A DNA stretch of 64,000 nucleotides, taken from NCBI GenBank assembly GCA_041396905.1, contig JAWKXQ010000004.1:1-64000 (forward strand). The letters run 5' to 3'. Positions 48,910 to 57,777 of this stretch are shown in pieces; position 1 is the first letter of the stretch; each line of letters begins with the position of its first letter. The DNA is from JACXVD01 sp020446665. GTDB taxonomy: Bacteria; Pseudomonadota; Alphaproteobacteria; Sphingomonadales; Sphingomonadaceae. Position numbers and translations under genes: made by a program. The notes beneath the pieces are model-generated. The model was not told the DNA's origin. It saw only the letters and a program-made list of their open reading frames with translations, and did no database searches.

Positions 48910-50391
48910 ATGACACGCCGCGCAACAGCATTCGGTTTGCTGATCGGCTCTGCCCTGGTTGCGAGTCCGGTCCATGCCGACACATTGCGCGAAGCACTCG
49001 CGGAAGCCTATCGCACCAATCCGACCCTGCAGGGCGCGCGCGCCCAGCAGCGCGCAACGGATGAAACCGTGCCGATCGAAAAGGCCGCGGGGCGGCCCAA
49101 TGTCAGCACTTCCGGCCAGTATATCGAATTCCTCAAGCAAAGCTCCAGCAGCTTCACCGCGCCACAGCGTCTGGCTGCGGCAGGCATTGATCTGGGTGTG
49201 CCGATCTATTCAGGCGGGGCAGTGCGCAATGGCGTGCGGGCAGCAGAAACGCGGGTCAAGGCGGGGCAGGCCGATCTGCGCGGAACCGAATCGGCGGTCT
49301 TCAGCCAGGTTGTCGCCGCCTATATGGATGTGATCCGCGCCGAAGCCATTGTCGGCCTGTCCGCCAATCAGGTGGGTGTGCTGGAAGTCAATCTGCAGGC
49401 CACCAGCGACCGGTTCGAAATCGGCGATCTGACCCGCACCGACGTGGCACAGTCCGAAGCGCGGCTGGCCATCGCACGTAGCGATCTGCGCTCTGCGCAG
49501 GCCAATCTGATCAGCGCGCGCGAGAATTATATTGCACTGGTGGGCAAAGCGCCGGACGATCTTCAGCCGCCCCCGCCGCTTCCCGGCCTGCCGGACCGGG
49601 TTGACGAAGCGGTCGCCATCGCGCTGGAATATAATCCCGATCTGATCGCCGCACGGGAGCGCTCCAAAGCATCGGAATATGACATCAATGTCGCCGGTGC
49701 CGGGCGCGCACCTCGGGTGTCTGTTTTCGCCAATGGTGATTACACCAATTATCTCGGGACGCTGGGCGGCAATATCGGGGTTGGCGTAGCGCAGGAAACC
49801 ACGGCCGCGCAGGCCGGTGTCTCGCTGTCCATCCCGCTCTTTCAGGGTGGACGACCCGCTGCCCTGCAGCGTCAGGCACAGGCCCGCGCCGCGGCTACGC
49901 TGGAGCAGGAAATAGCCGTAGAGCGCGGCGTGATCGCGCAGGTGCGCGCCGCATGGTCCAGCTGGAAAGCGGCCAATGAGATCGTCCAATCGAGCCAGCA
50001 GGCGGTTGCCGCCGCTGAACTCAGCCTCGAAGGGGTGCGGGCGGAAAACACCGTCGGCAATCGCACCATCCTCGATATCCTCAATGCGGAGCAGGAATTG
50101 CTCTCGGCGCAGGTCCAGCTCGTGACTGCCCGGCGCAACGCCTATGTCGCGGGTTTCTCGCTGCTGGCCGCGATGGGTCGGGCAGAGGCGCGGGACCTTG
50201 GTCTGGCCGAGGATGCCGGGGTTTTGTACGATCCGACGGTTAATTACGAACGGGTCCGGGGCAAGTTCTTCGACTGGGATCGCGATCCCGATCCGGTCGC
50301 CCAGTCGACACGCACCGTTGACATTCCCGCTGCTGACGCGACAATCGCCGACCAGCAAGGGGGTGATTCACCCTCGGCAAGCAATCGCTGA
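48910..50391 (+). CDS. tolC: TolC family outer membrane efflux protein
   Basis: The 493-residue protein has a signal peptide (AFGLLIGSALVASPVHA) and two similar OEP repeats: TLREALAEAYRTNPTLQGARAQQRATDETVPIEKAAGRP and RVDEAVAIALEYNPDLIAARERSKASEYDINVAGAGRAP. The second has GQANLISARENYIALVG-type helices and AWSSWKAANEIVQSSQQAVAAAELSLEGVRAENTVGNRTILDILNAEQELLSAQVQLVTARRN. It is the trimeric outer-membrane tunnel for type I secretion and efflux pumps. The partner pump is not in this window. The acidic/Asp tail is usual. A palindromic operator lies before the Pcm-like gene. Confidence 0.93.
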   Translation: MTRRATAFGLLIGSALVASPVHADTLREALAEAYRTNPTLQGARAQQRATDETVPIEKAAGRPNVSTSGQYIEFLKQSSSSFTAPQRLAAAGIDLGVPIYSGGAVRNGVRAAETRVKAGQADLRGTESAVFSQVVAAYMDVIRAEAIVGLSANQVGVLEVNLQATSDRFEIGDLTRTDVAQSEARLAIARSDLRSAQANLISARENYIALVGKAPDDLQPPPPLPGLPDRVDEAVAIALEYNPDLIAARERSKASEYDINVAGAGRAPRVSVFANGDYTNYLGTLGGNIGVGVAQETTAAQAGVSLSIPLFQGGRPAALQRQAQARAAATLEQEIAVERGVIAQVRAAWSSWKAANEIVQSSQQAVAAAELSLEGVRAENTVGNRTILDILNAEQELLSAQVQLVTARRNAYVAGFSLLAAMGRAEARDLGLAEDAGVLYDPTVNYERVRGKFFDWDRDPDPVAQSTRTVDIPAADATIADQQGGDSPSASNR

Positions 50392-50413
50392 AGATCAGGG
50401 GCAGGCGAGCAAG

Positions 50414-50872
50414 ATGGCACAGCAGGGCGAAGCATCGGTTGAAGAGATTCTTGAATCGATCAAGAAAGTCATCGCACGCGATAACCGCGCCGGCGCTGCG
50501 GTAGAACGCCGCCGGCGAGAGAATGACGGTGTGCGCGATGCCCGACCCGCTGATTTTAGCACGGCGGCTGATGACATTCTGGATCTGGGCGATGCGGATC
50601 TGGTCCCGGAAGAAGATGCCGTGGCAGATCGCGAAGGCCTGACCAGCGAAGCGGTGCGCGCGTCCATGCGGGACAATCTGGCCGCGCTGGCGATGTTGTC
50701 TGAGCCGGGCGCACAGCCTCAGATCGTGCGTTCTGGCGAAACCTCGCTGGAAGGTATGGTGCGCGACATGCTGCGCCCGATGCTGGCTGAATGGCTGGAC
50801 CGGAACCTGCCCGGAATGGTCGAGAAAATGGTGCGCGACGAAATTTCCCGGATTGCCGGCAAGCGCGGCTGA
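50414..50872 (+). CDS. PopZ-like (DUF2497) polar organising protein
   Basis: The 152-residue protein has the PopZ family layout: a conserved N-terminal helix (EASVEEILESIKKVIARD), a long acidic and basic low-complexity middle, and a C-terminal helical domain (SLEGMVRDMLRPMLAEWLDRNLPGMVEKMVRDEISRIAG) like that used for self-assembly. In Caulobacter PopZ organises the cell pole and holds the ParB-parS centromere. The middle is shorter than in Caulobacter PopZ. It follows tolC by 22 bases. The oriC candidate in this same window fits a chromosomal region near the origin but does not prove a functional link. Confidence 0.82.
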   Translation: MAQQGEASVEEILESIKKVIARDNRAGAAVERRRRENDGVRDARPADFSTAADDILDLGDADLVPEEDAVADREGLTSEAVRASMRDNLAALAMLSEPGAQPQIVRSGETSLEGMVRDMLRPMLAEWLDRNLPGMVEKMVRDEISRIAGKRG

Positions 50873-50897
50873 ATACGCCTGATGGCTTGATCGTTTC

Positions 50898-50922
50898 GCG
50901 GGAAAGTATAGTTCTTTCCCGC
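50898..50922 (+). promoter_or_regulatory. Hairpin adjoining the S9 peptidase start codon
   Basis: GCGGGAAAG (50898-50906), loop TATAGTT, and CTTTCCCGC (50914-50922) form a perfect 9-bp stem that ends one base before the ATG at 50923. The only purine-rich ribosome site (GGGAAAG) is inside the stem, so folding would hide it. It may be a translational control, or a terminator of the popZ-like gene. Confidence 0.55.
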
Positions 50923-53076
50923 ATGAAACATATTTCCGGGTTCGCATCCCTCTTCGCCATGCTGGCTGCTGCCAGCCCCGCCCTCGCTGCCAGCGAGACC
51001 GCGGATCGTCCGCCCATGAGCGCGCAGGATCTGGTCACGATGCCGCGCCTTGGCGGGGCAACGGTTACGCCCGATGGGCGATACGCCGTTTATCCCGTCA
51101 CCATGACGGATCCGGAAAGCTACAAACGCACCACGCAGCTTTACCTGCGCGATTTGCAGGATGAGGATGGCACGCCAATATTGCTGGATCTGGGTGGCAG
51201 CGCTTCGAGCGCAGCCTTCGGTGCGGATGGCTGGCTCTATTTCCTGTCAGACCGCAAGCCGGAAGGGGCGGAGGAAGGCGCCGAAGGCACCACGCAGCTT
51301 TGGCGCGTCGCGCTTGAGGGGAGCGGGAATGTTACCGGCCCGATGCAGGTCACCAGCCTGCCCGCCGCGGTGGAGGGTTTCCAGCTTTCCCCTGATGCGA
51401 AGCGCCTGATCATTTTCGGGCAGACTGCGCGTAGCTGCAAAAACTATGGCTGCGATGACGGGCCGACCCATTTGCCGGGCCCCGGCACGGGCAGGCTTTA
51501 TCAGTCGGATGTGGGCTTTATCCGTCATTGGGACAGCTGGGAAACACCCGGCGTCTATAGCCGGGCCTTTGCCTATGATCTGGTTGCGGGCAAGGCGAGC
51601 GGCGACGGGATTGCGCTGGATGGCCCCGCCGAGGCCGGAGTGTTGACCGGCGATACCCCTACCCAGCCCTTTGGCGGCGGGGAAGATATAGCCTGGGCGG
51701 CCAATGGCTCTGGCGTCTTCTTTACCGCAAGGCAGGCCGATGCAGGCGAGCCGCGTTCCACCGATCTCGATATTTGGTGGAGCGATCTCAGCGGCTCTGC
51801 CCCCACCAATCTGACCGAAGCGAATAAGGCAACGGATGCGCTTCCGGCCCCGTCACCCGATGGCAAATGGCTTGCTTTCGTGGCGATGGAACGGCCCACC
51901 TACGAAGCCGACCGGCAGGTCATCCAGTTGCGCGATCTGGAAACCGGCGAGCAGCGCGCGCTGACCGCTGATTTTGACCGCAGCTTCGGTTCGCTCACAT
52001 GGACGCCGGATTCGCGCTGGATCATCGCCACGGCACAGGATGTGCTCGATACGCCTGCATTCCGCATTGATCCGCGCAATGGCGCGGTTGAGCGGCTGGA
52101 CCTTATGGCGGGGAATGAAGCGCATATTGGCAATGTCGTGGCTCTGCCGGGCAAGCAATTGCTGTTCACCCGCGATTCGATTGGCGGCCCGCCCGAACTG
52201 TATCTGTCACGCAACTGGCAGCAGGCACGCCCGCTGACTGAAGCGGGCGCCGCTGTACTGGGCCAGCGCGCATCGGTCGTTACCAGGCGTTTCAGCTTTA
52301 CAGGTGCGGATGGCGATACAGTCTGGGGGCAGATCACCCGGCTGGAGGACCAGAAAGGCCCGATCCCGACCATTCTCTATGTCCATGGCGGGCCGCAGGG
52401 CAGCTTCAACGATAGCTGGTCCAGCCGCTGGAACCCGCGCGTGGTGGCGAGCCAGGGCTATGCCGTCGTCTCCGTCGATTTCCATGGCAGCACCGGCTAT
52501 GGGCAGGCCTTCACCGATGCCATCACCAGGGATTGGGGCGGCAAGCCGCTGGAAGATTTGCAGCTTGGGCTGGACGCTGCGCTCAAGCTTGACAGCCAGA
52601 TCGATGGAACGCGCGCCTGCGCGATGGGCGCTTCCTATGGCGGCTATATGATGAACTGGATTGCCGGGAAATGGCCGGATCGGTTCAATTGCCTCGTCCA
52701 GCATGATGGCGTGTTCGACCAGCGCGCCATGTATTACGAAACTGAGGAGCTGTGGTTCATCGAATGGGAGCATGGCGGGAAAGCCTATTTCGAAGCGCCG
52801 GAAGAATTCGAGAAATGGAACCCGGTCAATTTCGTCGATAATTGGCAGACGCCCATGCTGGTGATAACCGGAGAGAAGGATTTCCGCATCCCCTACACAC
52901 AGGGTATCGCCAGCTTCACCGCGCTTCAGCGCAAGGGGATTCCAGGGCAGCTACTGGTGTTCCCGGATGAGAATCACTGGGTGCTGAAGCCGAAAAACTC
53001 GCTGCAATGGCACCAGACCGTATTTGACTGGCTGGATCGCTGGCTGCGCAGGGATGGGAAAGCTGCCGCTGAATGA
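50923..53076 (+). CDS. S9 family prolyl oligopeptidase, secreted
   Basis: The 717-residue protein has a signal peptide (SGFASLFAMLAAASPALA). The N-terminal beta-propeller has repeated DPESYKRTTQLYLRDLQ- and WSDLSGSAP-like blades. The C-terminal alpha/beta hydrolase domain has the nucleophile Ser571 in GASYGGYM, Asp653 in GEKDFRIP and His685 in NHWVLKP. The pattern is that of S9C acylaminoacyl-peptidase / DPP-type enzymes that cut short peptides after their N-terminal residues. It probably works in the periplasm. The ferredoxin-domain gene follows with a 4-base overlap. Confidence 0.92.
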   Translation: MKHISGFASLFAMLAAASPALAASETADRPPMSAQDLVTMPRLGGATVTPDGRYAVYPVTMTDPESYKRTTQLYLRDLQDEDGTPILLDLGGSASSAAFGADGWLYFLSDRKPEGAEEGAEGTTQLWRVALEGSGNVTGPMQVTSLPAAVEGFQLSPDAKRLIIFGQTARSCKNYGCDDGPTHLPGPGTGRLYQSDVGFIRHWDSWETPGVYSRAFAYDLVAGKASGDGIALDGPAEAGVLTGDTPTQPFGGGEDIAWAANGSGVFFTARQADAGEPRSTDLDIWWSDLSGSAPTNLTEANKATDALPAPSPDGKWLAFVAMERPTYEADRQVIQLRDLETGEQRALTADFDRSFGSLTWTPDSRWIIATAQDVLDTPAFRIDPRNGAVERLDLMAGNEAHIGNVVALPGKQLLFTRDSIGGPPELYLSRNWQQARPLTEAGAAVLGQRASVVTRRFSFTGADGDTVWGQITRLEDQKGPIPTILYVHGGPQGSFNDSWSSRWNPRVVASQGYAVVSVDFHGSTGYGQAFTDAITRDWGGKPLEDLQLGLDAALKLDSQIDGTRACAMGASYGGYMMNWIAGKWPDRFNCLVQHDGVFDQRAMYYETEELWFIEWEHGGKAYFEAPEEFEKWNPVNFVDNWQTPMLVITGEKDFRIPYTQGIASFTALQRKGIPGQLLVFPDENHWVLKPKNSLQWHQTVFDWLDRWLRRDGKAAAE

Positions 53077-53441
53077 GCGAATTGAGTGAGCAGCAACGGG
53101 CCGGACTGGCGCTGGCCAAGATTGGCGGCGAGCGGATAGCGCGGCAGATTTTCCTCTGCGCTCTGCCTGAAAAGCAGAAATGTTGCAGCCGGGATGCTGG
53201 TGAAGCCTCGTGGAGCTATCTCAAACAGCGCTTTCGCGAATTGCGACTGCCCAAGTCAGGCATTCAGCGCAGCAAGGCCGATTGCCTGCAAATCTGCGTG
53301 GCAGGACCAGTCGCGGTCGTCTGGCCCGATGGCGTCTGGTATCATTCCTGCACGCCCGAAGTGCTGGAGCGCATCATTCAGGAGCATCTGATTGGCGGTG
53401 TCCCGGTCGAGGAATTCCGCCTGCGCGAACCGCAGCCGTAA
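53073..53441 (+). CDS. (2Fe-2S) ferredoxin domain-containing protein
   Basis: The 122-residue protein has Cys in IFLCALPEKQKCCSR and in ADCLQICVAGPVAVVWPDGVWYHSCTPE, giving the C-x8-C and C-x3-C spacing of thioredoxin-like ferredoxins, with the conserved VVWPDGVWY strand. It is shorter than NuoE-type proteins. It may bind a [2Fe-2S] cluster. It starts in the stop of the S9 peptidase (ATGA). The cluster would come from the SUF system. A partner is not evident. Confidence 0.85.
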   Translation: MSELSEQQRAGLALAKIGGERIARQIFLCALPEKQKCCSRDAGEASWSYLKQRFRELRLPKSGIQRSKADCLQICVAGPVAVVWPDGVWYHSCTPEVLERIIQEHLIGGVPVEEFRLREPQP

Positions 53442-53453
53442 TCGCTGCACCGG

Positions 53454-53747
53454 CTATTTGTGGCGCTCTTCTTCCAGCCGGTCACTCACGGATTCGTCAT
53501 GCCCGGTGCCGCTGGAAAGGAACATCAGCCCCATCAGGGCAGATGTCAGCAACATGGTGAAGCCAATGCCCAGCGCCGCTGCGATGAAGTAATGCACTGA
53601 AACAAAGCCATTTTGCTTATAGAGCACCGCCATGGCGAGCAGAACCACGCCAATCGTGGCAAGGAACATGAACCGCATCAGCCGCATGTAGCGCGCCCAG
53701 GCATGAGCGGCCTTTTCCGGATCTTCGAGGGGGGATTTGGGAATCAT
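53454..53747 (-). CDS. Hypothetical membrane protein (97 residues)
   Basis: The protein has two transmembrane helices (FLATIGVVLLAMAVLYK and YFIAAALGIGFTMLLTSALMGLMFLSSG). A basic/aromatic N-terminus (HAWARYMRLMRFM) precedes them and a charged tail (SVSDRLEEERHK) follows. The family is unknown. It is convergent with the ferredoxin-domain gene, with 12 bases between the stops. Confidence 0.7.
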   Translation of the reverse strand: MIPKSPLEDPEKAAHAWARYMRLMRFMFLATIGVVLLAMAVLYKQNGFVSVHYFIAAALGIGFTMLLTSALMGLMFLSSGTGHDESVSDRLEEERHK

Positions 53748-53862
53748 GCCGCATCCCTACGCGCTGGAACGGCGATGACGCAATCTTGCTGAGGCCAGAT
53801 GATTCGCTTTTCAGCGCGGTTCGTGGCAAACTATCGCTTCAACGTCAGGAAGGGAGAGAGCC

Positions 53863-54294
53863 ATGGAAATTGCCCAGATCATTGCAGGTCGTGCCAGTTC
53901 AGAGGTTGTCACCTGCGACGTATCCGCCAGCGTGCGCGAGACAGTTGCGATGCTGGCCGAAAAGCGCATTGGCGCTGTTCCGGTGATGGAAGAGGGCAAG
54001 GTTGCCGGGATATTCTCCGAACGTGACGTGCTCTATCGGCTGGCGGCGGATGGGGCAGCCTGTCTGGACACGCAAGTGCGCGACGTAATGACTGCACCCG
54101 CCATTACCGTTGAGCCGTCTACACAGGTTATTGATGCGCTCGCTTTGATGACGCGCCGCCGCATCCGCCACTTGCCGGTGGTGGATGGAGCGCTGATGTG
54201 CGGTTTCATTTCGATTGGCGATCTTGTGAAGTCACGCATCGACGAAGTGGAACACGAAGCGGAAGTGATGCGCGAATATATCCAGACCGCCTGA
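53863..54294 (+). CDS. CBS domain pair protein
   Basis: The 143-residue protein is two CBS domains and little else: CDVSASVRETVAMLAEKRIGAVPVMEEGKVAGIFSERDVLYRL and VRDVMTAPAITVEPSTQVIDALALMTRRRIRHLPVVDGALMCGFISIGDLVKSRI. Such stand-alone CBS pairs bind adenosine nucleotides and are common in alphaproteobacteria, often regulators of unknown targets. No signal peptide. It precedes erpA in the same direction with a 44-base gap that has its own possible promoter. Confidence 0.9.
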   Translation: MEIAQIIAGRASSEVVTCDVSASVRETVAMLAEKRIGAVPVMEEGKVAGIFSERDVLYRLAADGAACLDTQVRDVMTAPAITVEPSTQVIDALALMTRRRIRHLPVVDGALMCGFISIGDLVKSRIDEVEHEAEVMREYIQTA

Positions 54295-54338
54295 TTGCGC
54301 CACTTGAGATTGGACTTGCCGCTTCCTAGATCAGCACC

Positions 54339-54668
54339 ATGGCCGAAGTACTAACCTTGACGGAATCCGCAGCGAAACGGGTAGCCTGGATCGCCGAGAA
54401 GCAGGCAAAGGCCGCAATTCTGCGCCTGTCTGTCGAAGGCGGGGGCTGTTCCGGTTTCCAGTATAAATTCGATCTGGCGGAAAGCGTTGAGGCAGACGAT
54501 CTGGTCAGTGAGACAGATGGCGTTCAGCTGGTGGTCGATCCGGTGAGCCTTGATCTGGTTTCCGGGGCCGTGGTGGATTTCGTGGAATCGCTGGGTGGCG
54601 CCGCGTTCCGGGTGGAAAACCCGCAGGCCGCATCTGGCTGTGGATGCGGATCGAGCTTCGGCATCTAG
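54339..54668 (+). CDS. erpA: Iron-sulfur insertion protein ErpA
   Basis: The 109-residue A-type carrier has the three cluster cysteines: one in LRLSVEGGGCSGFQYKF and two in the ending SGCGCGSSF. It is distinct from the SufA at 23105, and the acidic middle (DLVSETDGVQLVVDPVSL) is of the ErpA type. It passes clusters to targets such as IspG/IspH. Two A-type proteins in one genome are normal for alphaproteobacteria. The xth gene follows after 16 bases. Confidence 0.9.
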   Translation: MAEVLTLTESAAKRVAWIAEKQAKAAILRLSVEGGGCSGFQYKFDLAESVEADDLVSETDGVQLVVDPVSLDLVSGAVVDFVESLGGAAFRVENPQAASGCGCGSSFGI

Positions 54669-54684
54669 GGTGCGGACCTGCGCC

Positions 54685-55461
54685 ATGCGTATCGCCTCTT
54701 TCAATATCAACGGCATCAAGGCGCGCCTGCCGCGCCTGCTGGAATGGCTGCAGGAAACCCGGCCGACGGTTGCCTGTCTCCAGGAAATCAAAAGCCAGGA
54801 TGCCAATTTCCCGGCCGAGGAATTCGAGAAGATTGGCTACAAGGCGATCTGGCACGGGCAGAAGAGTTTTAACGGTGTCGCCATTCTCGCCGATGGCATG
54901 GAGCCTGTGGAAGTGCAGCGGGGTCTGCCCGGCGATCCCGCGGACGAGCAGGCACGCTATCTTGAGGCTGATGTGAACGGTGTGCGCGTTGTGTGCATCT
55001 ATTTGCCCAATGGCAATCCGCAGCCCGGGCCTAAATTCGACTACAAACTGGCCTGGATGGAGCGTCTGCGCGCGCGGATGGGTGAGTTATGGGCAGCTGA
55101 AATTCCGACAGCGGTGGTGGGGGACTATAATGTCATCCCCACGGATCGCGATGTCTGGGCGGTCAAGGCGATGGAAAGCGACGCGCTGATGCAGCCGGAA
55201 TCGCGCGACGCCTATATGCGCTTGCTGGGTGATGGCTGGACCGATGCAATTGCCACGCATAATCCGGGCGGCGGTGTGTGGACCTATTGGGATTATCAGG
55301 CAGGCGCCTGGCCCAAGGACCATGGATTCCGCATCGACCATTTGCTGCTGACGCCGGAACTGGCTGACCGGCTGATCGCAACCGGCGTCGACAAGGAACA
55401 TCGCGGGCGGGAAAAAGCCAGCGACCACGCCCCAGTCTGGGTTGAAATTCGCGATTCGTGA
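54685..55461 (+). CDS. xth: Exodeoxyribonuclease III
   Basis: The 258-residue EEP nuclease has RIASFNINGIKARL, CLQEIKSQDANFP (Glu metal ligand), FNGVAILADG, the Tyr in CIYLPNGNP, VVGDYNVIPTDRDV (Asp-x-Asn) and the C-terminal GFRIDHLLL and KASDHAPVWVEI (catalytic Asp-His). It removes nucleotides 3'-5' and cleaves at abasic sites in base-excision repair. ATG 54685 is the first good start. The gene follows erpA by 16 bases and a possible shared terminator follows. Confidence 0.95.
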   Translation: MRIASFNINGIKARLPRLLEWLQETRPTVACLQEIKSQDANFPAEEFEKIGYKAIWHGQKSFNGVAILADGMEPVEVQRGLPGDPADEQARYLEADVNGVRVVCIYLPNGNPQPGPKFDYKLAWMERLRARMGELWAAEIPTAVVGDYNVIPTDRDVWAVKAMESDALMQPESRDAYMRLLGDGWTDAIATHNPGGGVWTYWDYQAGAWPKDHGFRIDHLLLTPELADRLIATGVDKEHRGREKASDHAPVWVEIRDS

Positions 55462-55475
55462 GTCGTCCTGGATAG

Positions 55476-55510
55476 AAAAAGGGCCCCGTGCTATGCGCAG
55501 GAGGCCCCTT
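55476..55510 (-). terminator. Hairpin terminator of the SleB gene, also near the xth end
   Basis: On the minus strand, AAGGGGCC, a short loop, and GGGCCC with a T-run (55480-55476) form a stem with one mismatch. It lies between xth (+) and the SleB gene (-), whose stop is at 55530. It could act for both. Confidence 0.55.
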
Positions 55511-55529
55511 CTCTCAACTGTTCAGCATA

Positions 55530-56186
55530 TCAACGATAGAAAACATGCGTGTTGATGGTCGCGCGAGCGACTTTGCGCTTGCTCCATGCCGGGCGAACAT
55601 AGCGGGCATGGAAATAGAGCGAGTCCTGCGCTTCGCTGTCCCACAGATCCTGATGCGCGATACGCGCAATCGCCTTGGCCCGGTGCCATGCGGGCGAGCT
55701 GCGCGGAATGGCCGGCATACGGCCACCACGGACAAAGCTGAATTGCTTGCGCTGATAGACAACGCCGCAATAGCTTGACGGGAAGAGCTCGGATTCTGCG
55801 CGATTGATGATCACCCGGCCCACGGCCAGCTGTCCGGCCAGCGGTTCACCACGCGATTCGAAATAGATCGCCCCGGCGAGACATTCCATCTCACGCGAGA
55901 GCGCGCCATCTGTCGGGGTGACGGCAACCAATTCCTGCAAGGAGGATGCATCCGCAGCGGCTGCGTTATCTGCAAGATCTTCAACCGGTGTTTCAACCGG
56001 AGGCAGAGCCTGCACCACTTCTTCGGCAACGAAGACCGGCACGGTTTCCGCGTCGGTTTCCATCCCGGAAATTTCCTGGTTCTCGCCCTGCTGGGCATTG
56101 GCGCCTGAACCTTCAGCGCTTGCGAGGCCAATCATCAACGTCGCGGCAATTGCGACAATACTGGCCTTTTGGGTCTTGCGACTCAT
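55530..56186 (-). CDS. SleB-type cell wall hydrolase
   Basis: The 218-residue protein has a signal peptide (ASIVAIAATLMIGLASAEG), an acidic and Pro-rich linker of about 60 residues, and a C-terminal PF07486 domain: CLAGAIYFESRGEPLAGQLAVGRVIINRAESELFPSSYCGVVYQ, with the catalytic Glu in ESRGE. The end is QDSLYFHARYVRPAWSKRKV. It is predicted to be a lytic transglycosylase or amidase for peptidoglycan, as in spore-germination SleB; the role in Gram-negatives is not clear. Monocistronic. Confidence 0.87.
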   Translation of the reverse strand: MSRKTQKASIVAIAATLMIGLASAEGSGANAQQGENQEISGMETDAETVPVFVAEEVVQALPPVETPVEDLADNAAAADASSLQELVAVTPTDGALSREMECLAGAIYFESRGEPLAGQLAVGRVIINRAESELFPSSYCGVVYQRKQFSFVRGGRMPAIPRSSPAWHRAKAIARIAHQDLWDSEAQDSLYFHARYVRPAWSKRKVARATINTHVFYR

Positions 56187-56380
56187 GTAATCCGTCTTCT
56201 GAGCGGTGAACGGACCTGCGCAGACTGGGACCTTGCCGCGTTATATGCGGTCGTTGACTTGGTCCGTTTCGGGCCTGCCGGCCGTCCCCCGTCTGCGCGC
56301 TAATCAACCGGCCGGAATGCCGGGTGCGATCGCCTGCGCTTTTGGGAAGTGGGGGCCACATAGGCGGGCAGAAGTTAACG

Positions 56381-56722
56381 TCAACCTAAATTTTGCTGCA
56401 GTGCGGCAAAGCGTTGTGCATCTGCGATATCCAGTTCAACGATCCAGATATCGCTGTCCTGTTGCTTCCTGCGGTCCAGATATTCGGACATTTCATGTTT
56501 ATTTTCATGGTCTTGGACCTTTATGACGGTCCATTGGCGAGTGCCGTCCAGCTGGGGCATCCGTTCCCATAGTTGCGCATTTGCACCACGTTGCATGGTT
56601 AATATCAGGATAGTCCCGGCGTCCCTTTCACCCCGGGCAAGCACCGTTCCGAAGCCTCCCTCGGCTTCCGCAGCGCGGATCAGGCCGCCAACCTCGATAT
56701 GCGCGGGCAAGCGCCCATCCAT
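56381..56722 (-). CDS. DUF1491 family protein
   Basis: The 113-residue protein has the DUF1491 pattern: RLPAHIEVGGLIRAAEAEGGFGTVLARGERDAGTILILTM and RQWTVIKVQDHENKHEMSEYLDRRKQQDSDIWIVELDIADAQRF. The function is unknown. It lies two bases downstream of the thioesterase gene in the same direction. The 194-base gap to the SleB gene has no feature I can name. Confidence 0.85.
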   Translation of the reverse strand: MDGRLPAHIEVGGLIRAAEAEGGFGTVLARGERDAGTILILTMQRGANAQLWERMPQLDGTRQWTVIKVQDHENKHEMSEYLDRRKQQDSDIWIVELDIADAQRFAALQQNLG

Positions 56723-56724
56723 GC

Positions 56725-57201
56725 CTATACCGCCTTGTCCGTATAGCCAGGCAGGCCGGAAAGCGGGATGCGCGAACGCATGAAGGTGCCGGTGCCGCGC
56801 CCGATCTCGTCCCCTTCTGCATCAACCAGCCGCGCTTCTGCCACGAACACCCGGCGGCGCCCGCTGACCCAACGGCCTTCAGCCACGACTTCTCCGGCCT
56901 TCACCGGCTTGGTGAAATGGAGATTGAAAGAGGTGGTCAGCAGAAAGCGGTCTGTCACCAGCGTATTGGCTGCATAAAAGGCCGCATCGTCGAGCATCTT
57001 GAAATAGATTGTCCCATGCGCGGCCCCGCCAGCATGGTAGATCGCTTCGTCAATCGAGAAGTGAATCCGGGCATGGCCCGAATCCGGAATTTCCAGAGCC
57101 GAGCGGAACATCCGGTTGATCGGGGCGGCCGCATAGAGCCGCTCCAGCGCGCGGAAATGGAGGCTTGCTCCGCCGCCATTCTGGTCTTCAGGCTGCGTCA
57201 C
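56725..57201 (-). CDS. PaaI-like hotdog thioesterase
   Basis: The start is GTG 57201, which overlaps the ptsN end by 14 bases; the frame is open further upstream only inside ptsN. The 158-residue hotdog protein has IHFSIDEAIYHAGGAAHGTIYFKMLDDAAFYAANTL (active-site region) and LTTSFNLHFTKPVKAGEVVAEGRWVSGRRRVFVAEARLVDAEGDEIGRGTGTF. It would hydrolyse acyl-CoA thioesters. The substrate is not known. It is co-transcribed with ptsN and DUF1491. Confidence 0.85.
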   Translation of the reverse strand: MTQPEDQNGGGASLHFRALERLYAAAPINRMFRSALEIPDSGHARIHFSIDEAIYHAGGAAHGTIYFKMLDDAAFYAANTLVTDRFLLTTSFNLHFTKPVKAGEVVAEGRWVSGRRRVFVAEARLVDAEGDEIGRGTGTFMRSRIPLSGLPGYTDKAV

Positions 57202-57649
57202 GTTCCGAAGCATTGGTGAGCAAGGCAAAAATTGCCTCGGCATCGGGTGCATCGGCCAGCGCCTGATGCACTTTTTCATCACGCACAATGCGCGAAATAG
57301 CCGCCAGCGCGTGAAGATGGGATATCCCGGCATTGACCGGCGAGAGCAGGCCGAAGACGAGATCGACCGGCATCCCGTCAGCGGCGGCATAATCAACCGG
57401 CTTTTCCAGCCGCAGGAACACCGCGCTGGGGCGAATAATGCCATCGATCCGGGCATGCGGGATAGCCACACCACGGCCAAAGCCGGTGCTGCCCAATGCT
57501 TCGCGTTCTTCCAGACCTTCCAGCACGGCATTCTGGTCCAGATCGTAGCAACCCGCAAAACGGGTTGCGACCTGTTCCAAAATCGCGTGCTTGGTTGCTA
57601 CTGAAATACTGCCAATAGCTTCTGGCAAGAGATTGAAAGTGGCGTCCAT
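57188..57649 (-). CDS. ptsN: PTS IIA-like nitrogen regulatory protein
   Basis: The 153-residue EIIA-Ntr has the phospho-His65 in GRGVAIPHARI, plus VFLRLEKPVDYAAADGMPVDLVFGLLSPVNAG and HLHALAAISRIVRDE. It takes part in PTS-Ntr signalling to potassium and nitrogen control; ptsP and npr are not in this window. hpf lies upstream, a frequent neighbour. The next gene begins inside its 3' end. Confidence 0.92.
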   Translation of the reverse strand: MDATFNLLPEAIGSISVATKHAILEQVATRFAGCYDLDQNAVLEGLEEREALGSTGFGRGVAIPHARIDGIIRPSAVFLRLEKPVDYAAADGMPVDLVFGLLSPVNAGISHLHALAAISRIVRDEKVHQALADAPDAEAIFALLTNASERDAA

Positions 57650-57777
57650 TCGCTCTGACTTCTTTTCTTCTCCGTGCCCAAAACACTGCCGGACACTGAT
57701 CGCAGGTGCGCTACTTGCGCATGTTCCTCCCTGCGGAATCTGAAAAAAGCCTTTCGCCTTGGCGGCTTATACAGGCC

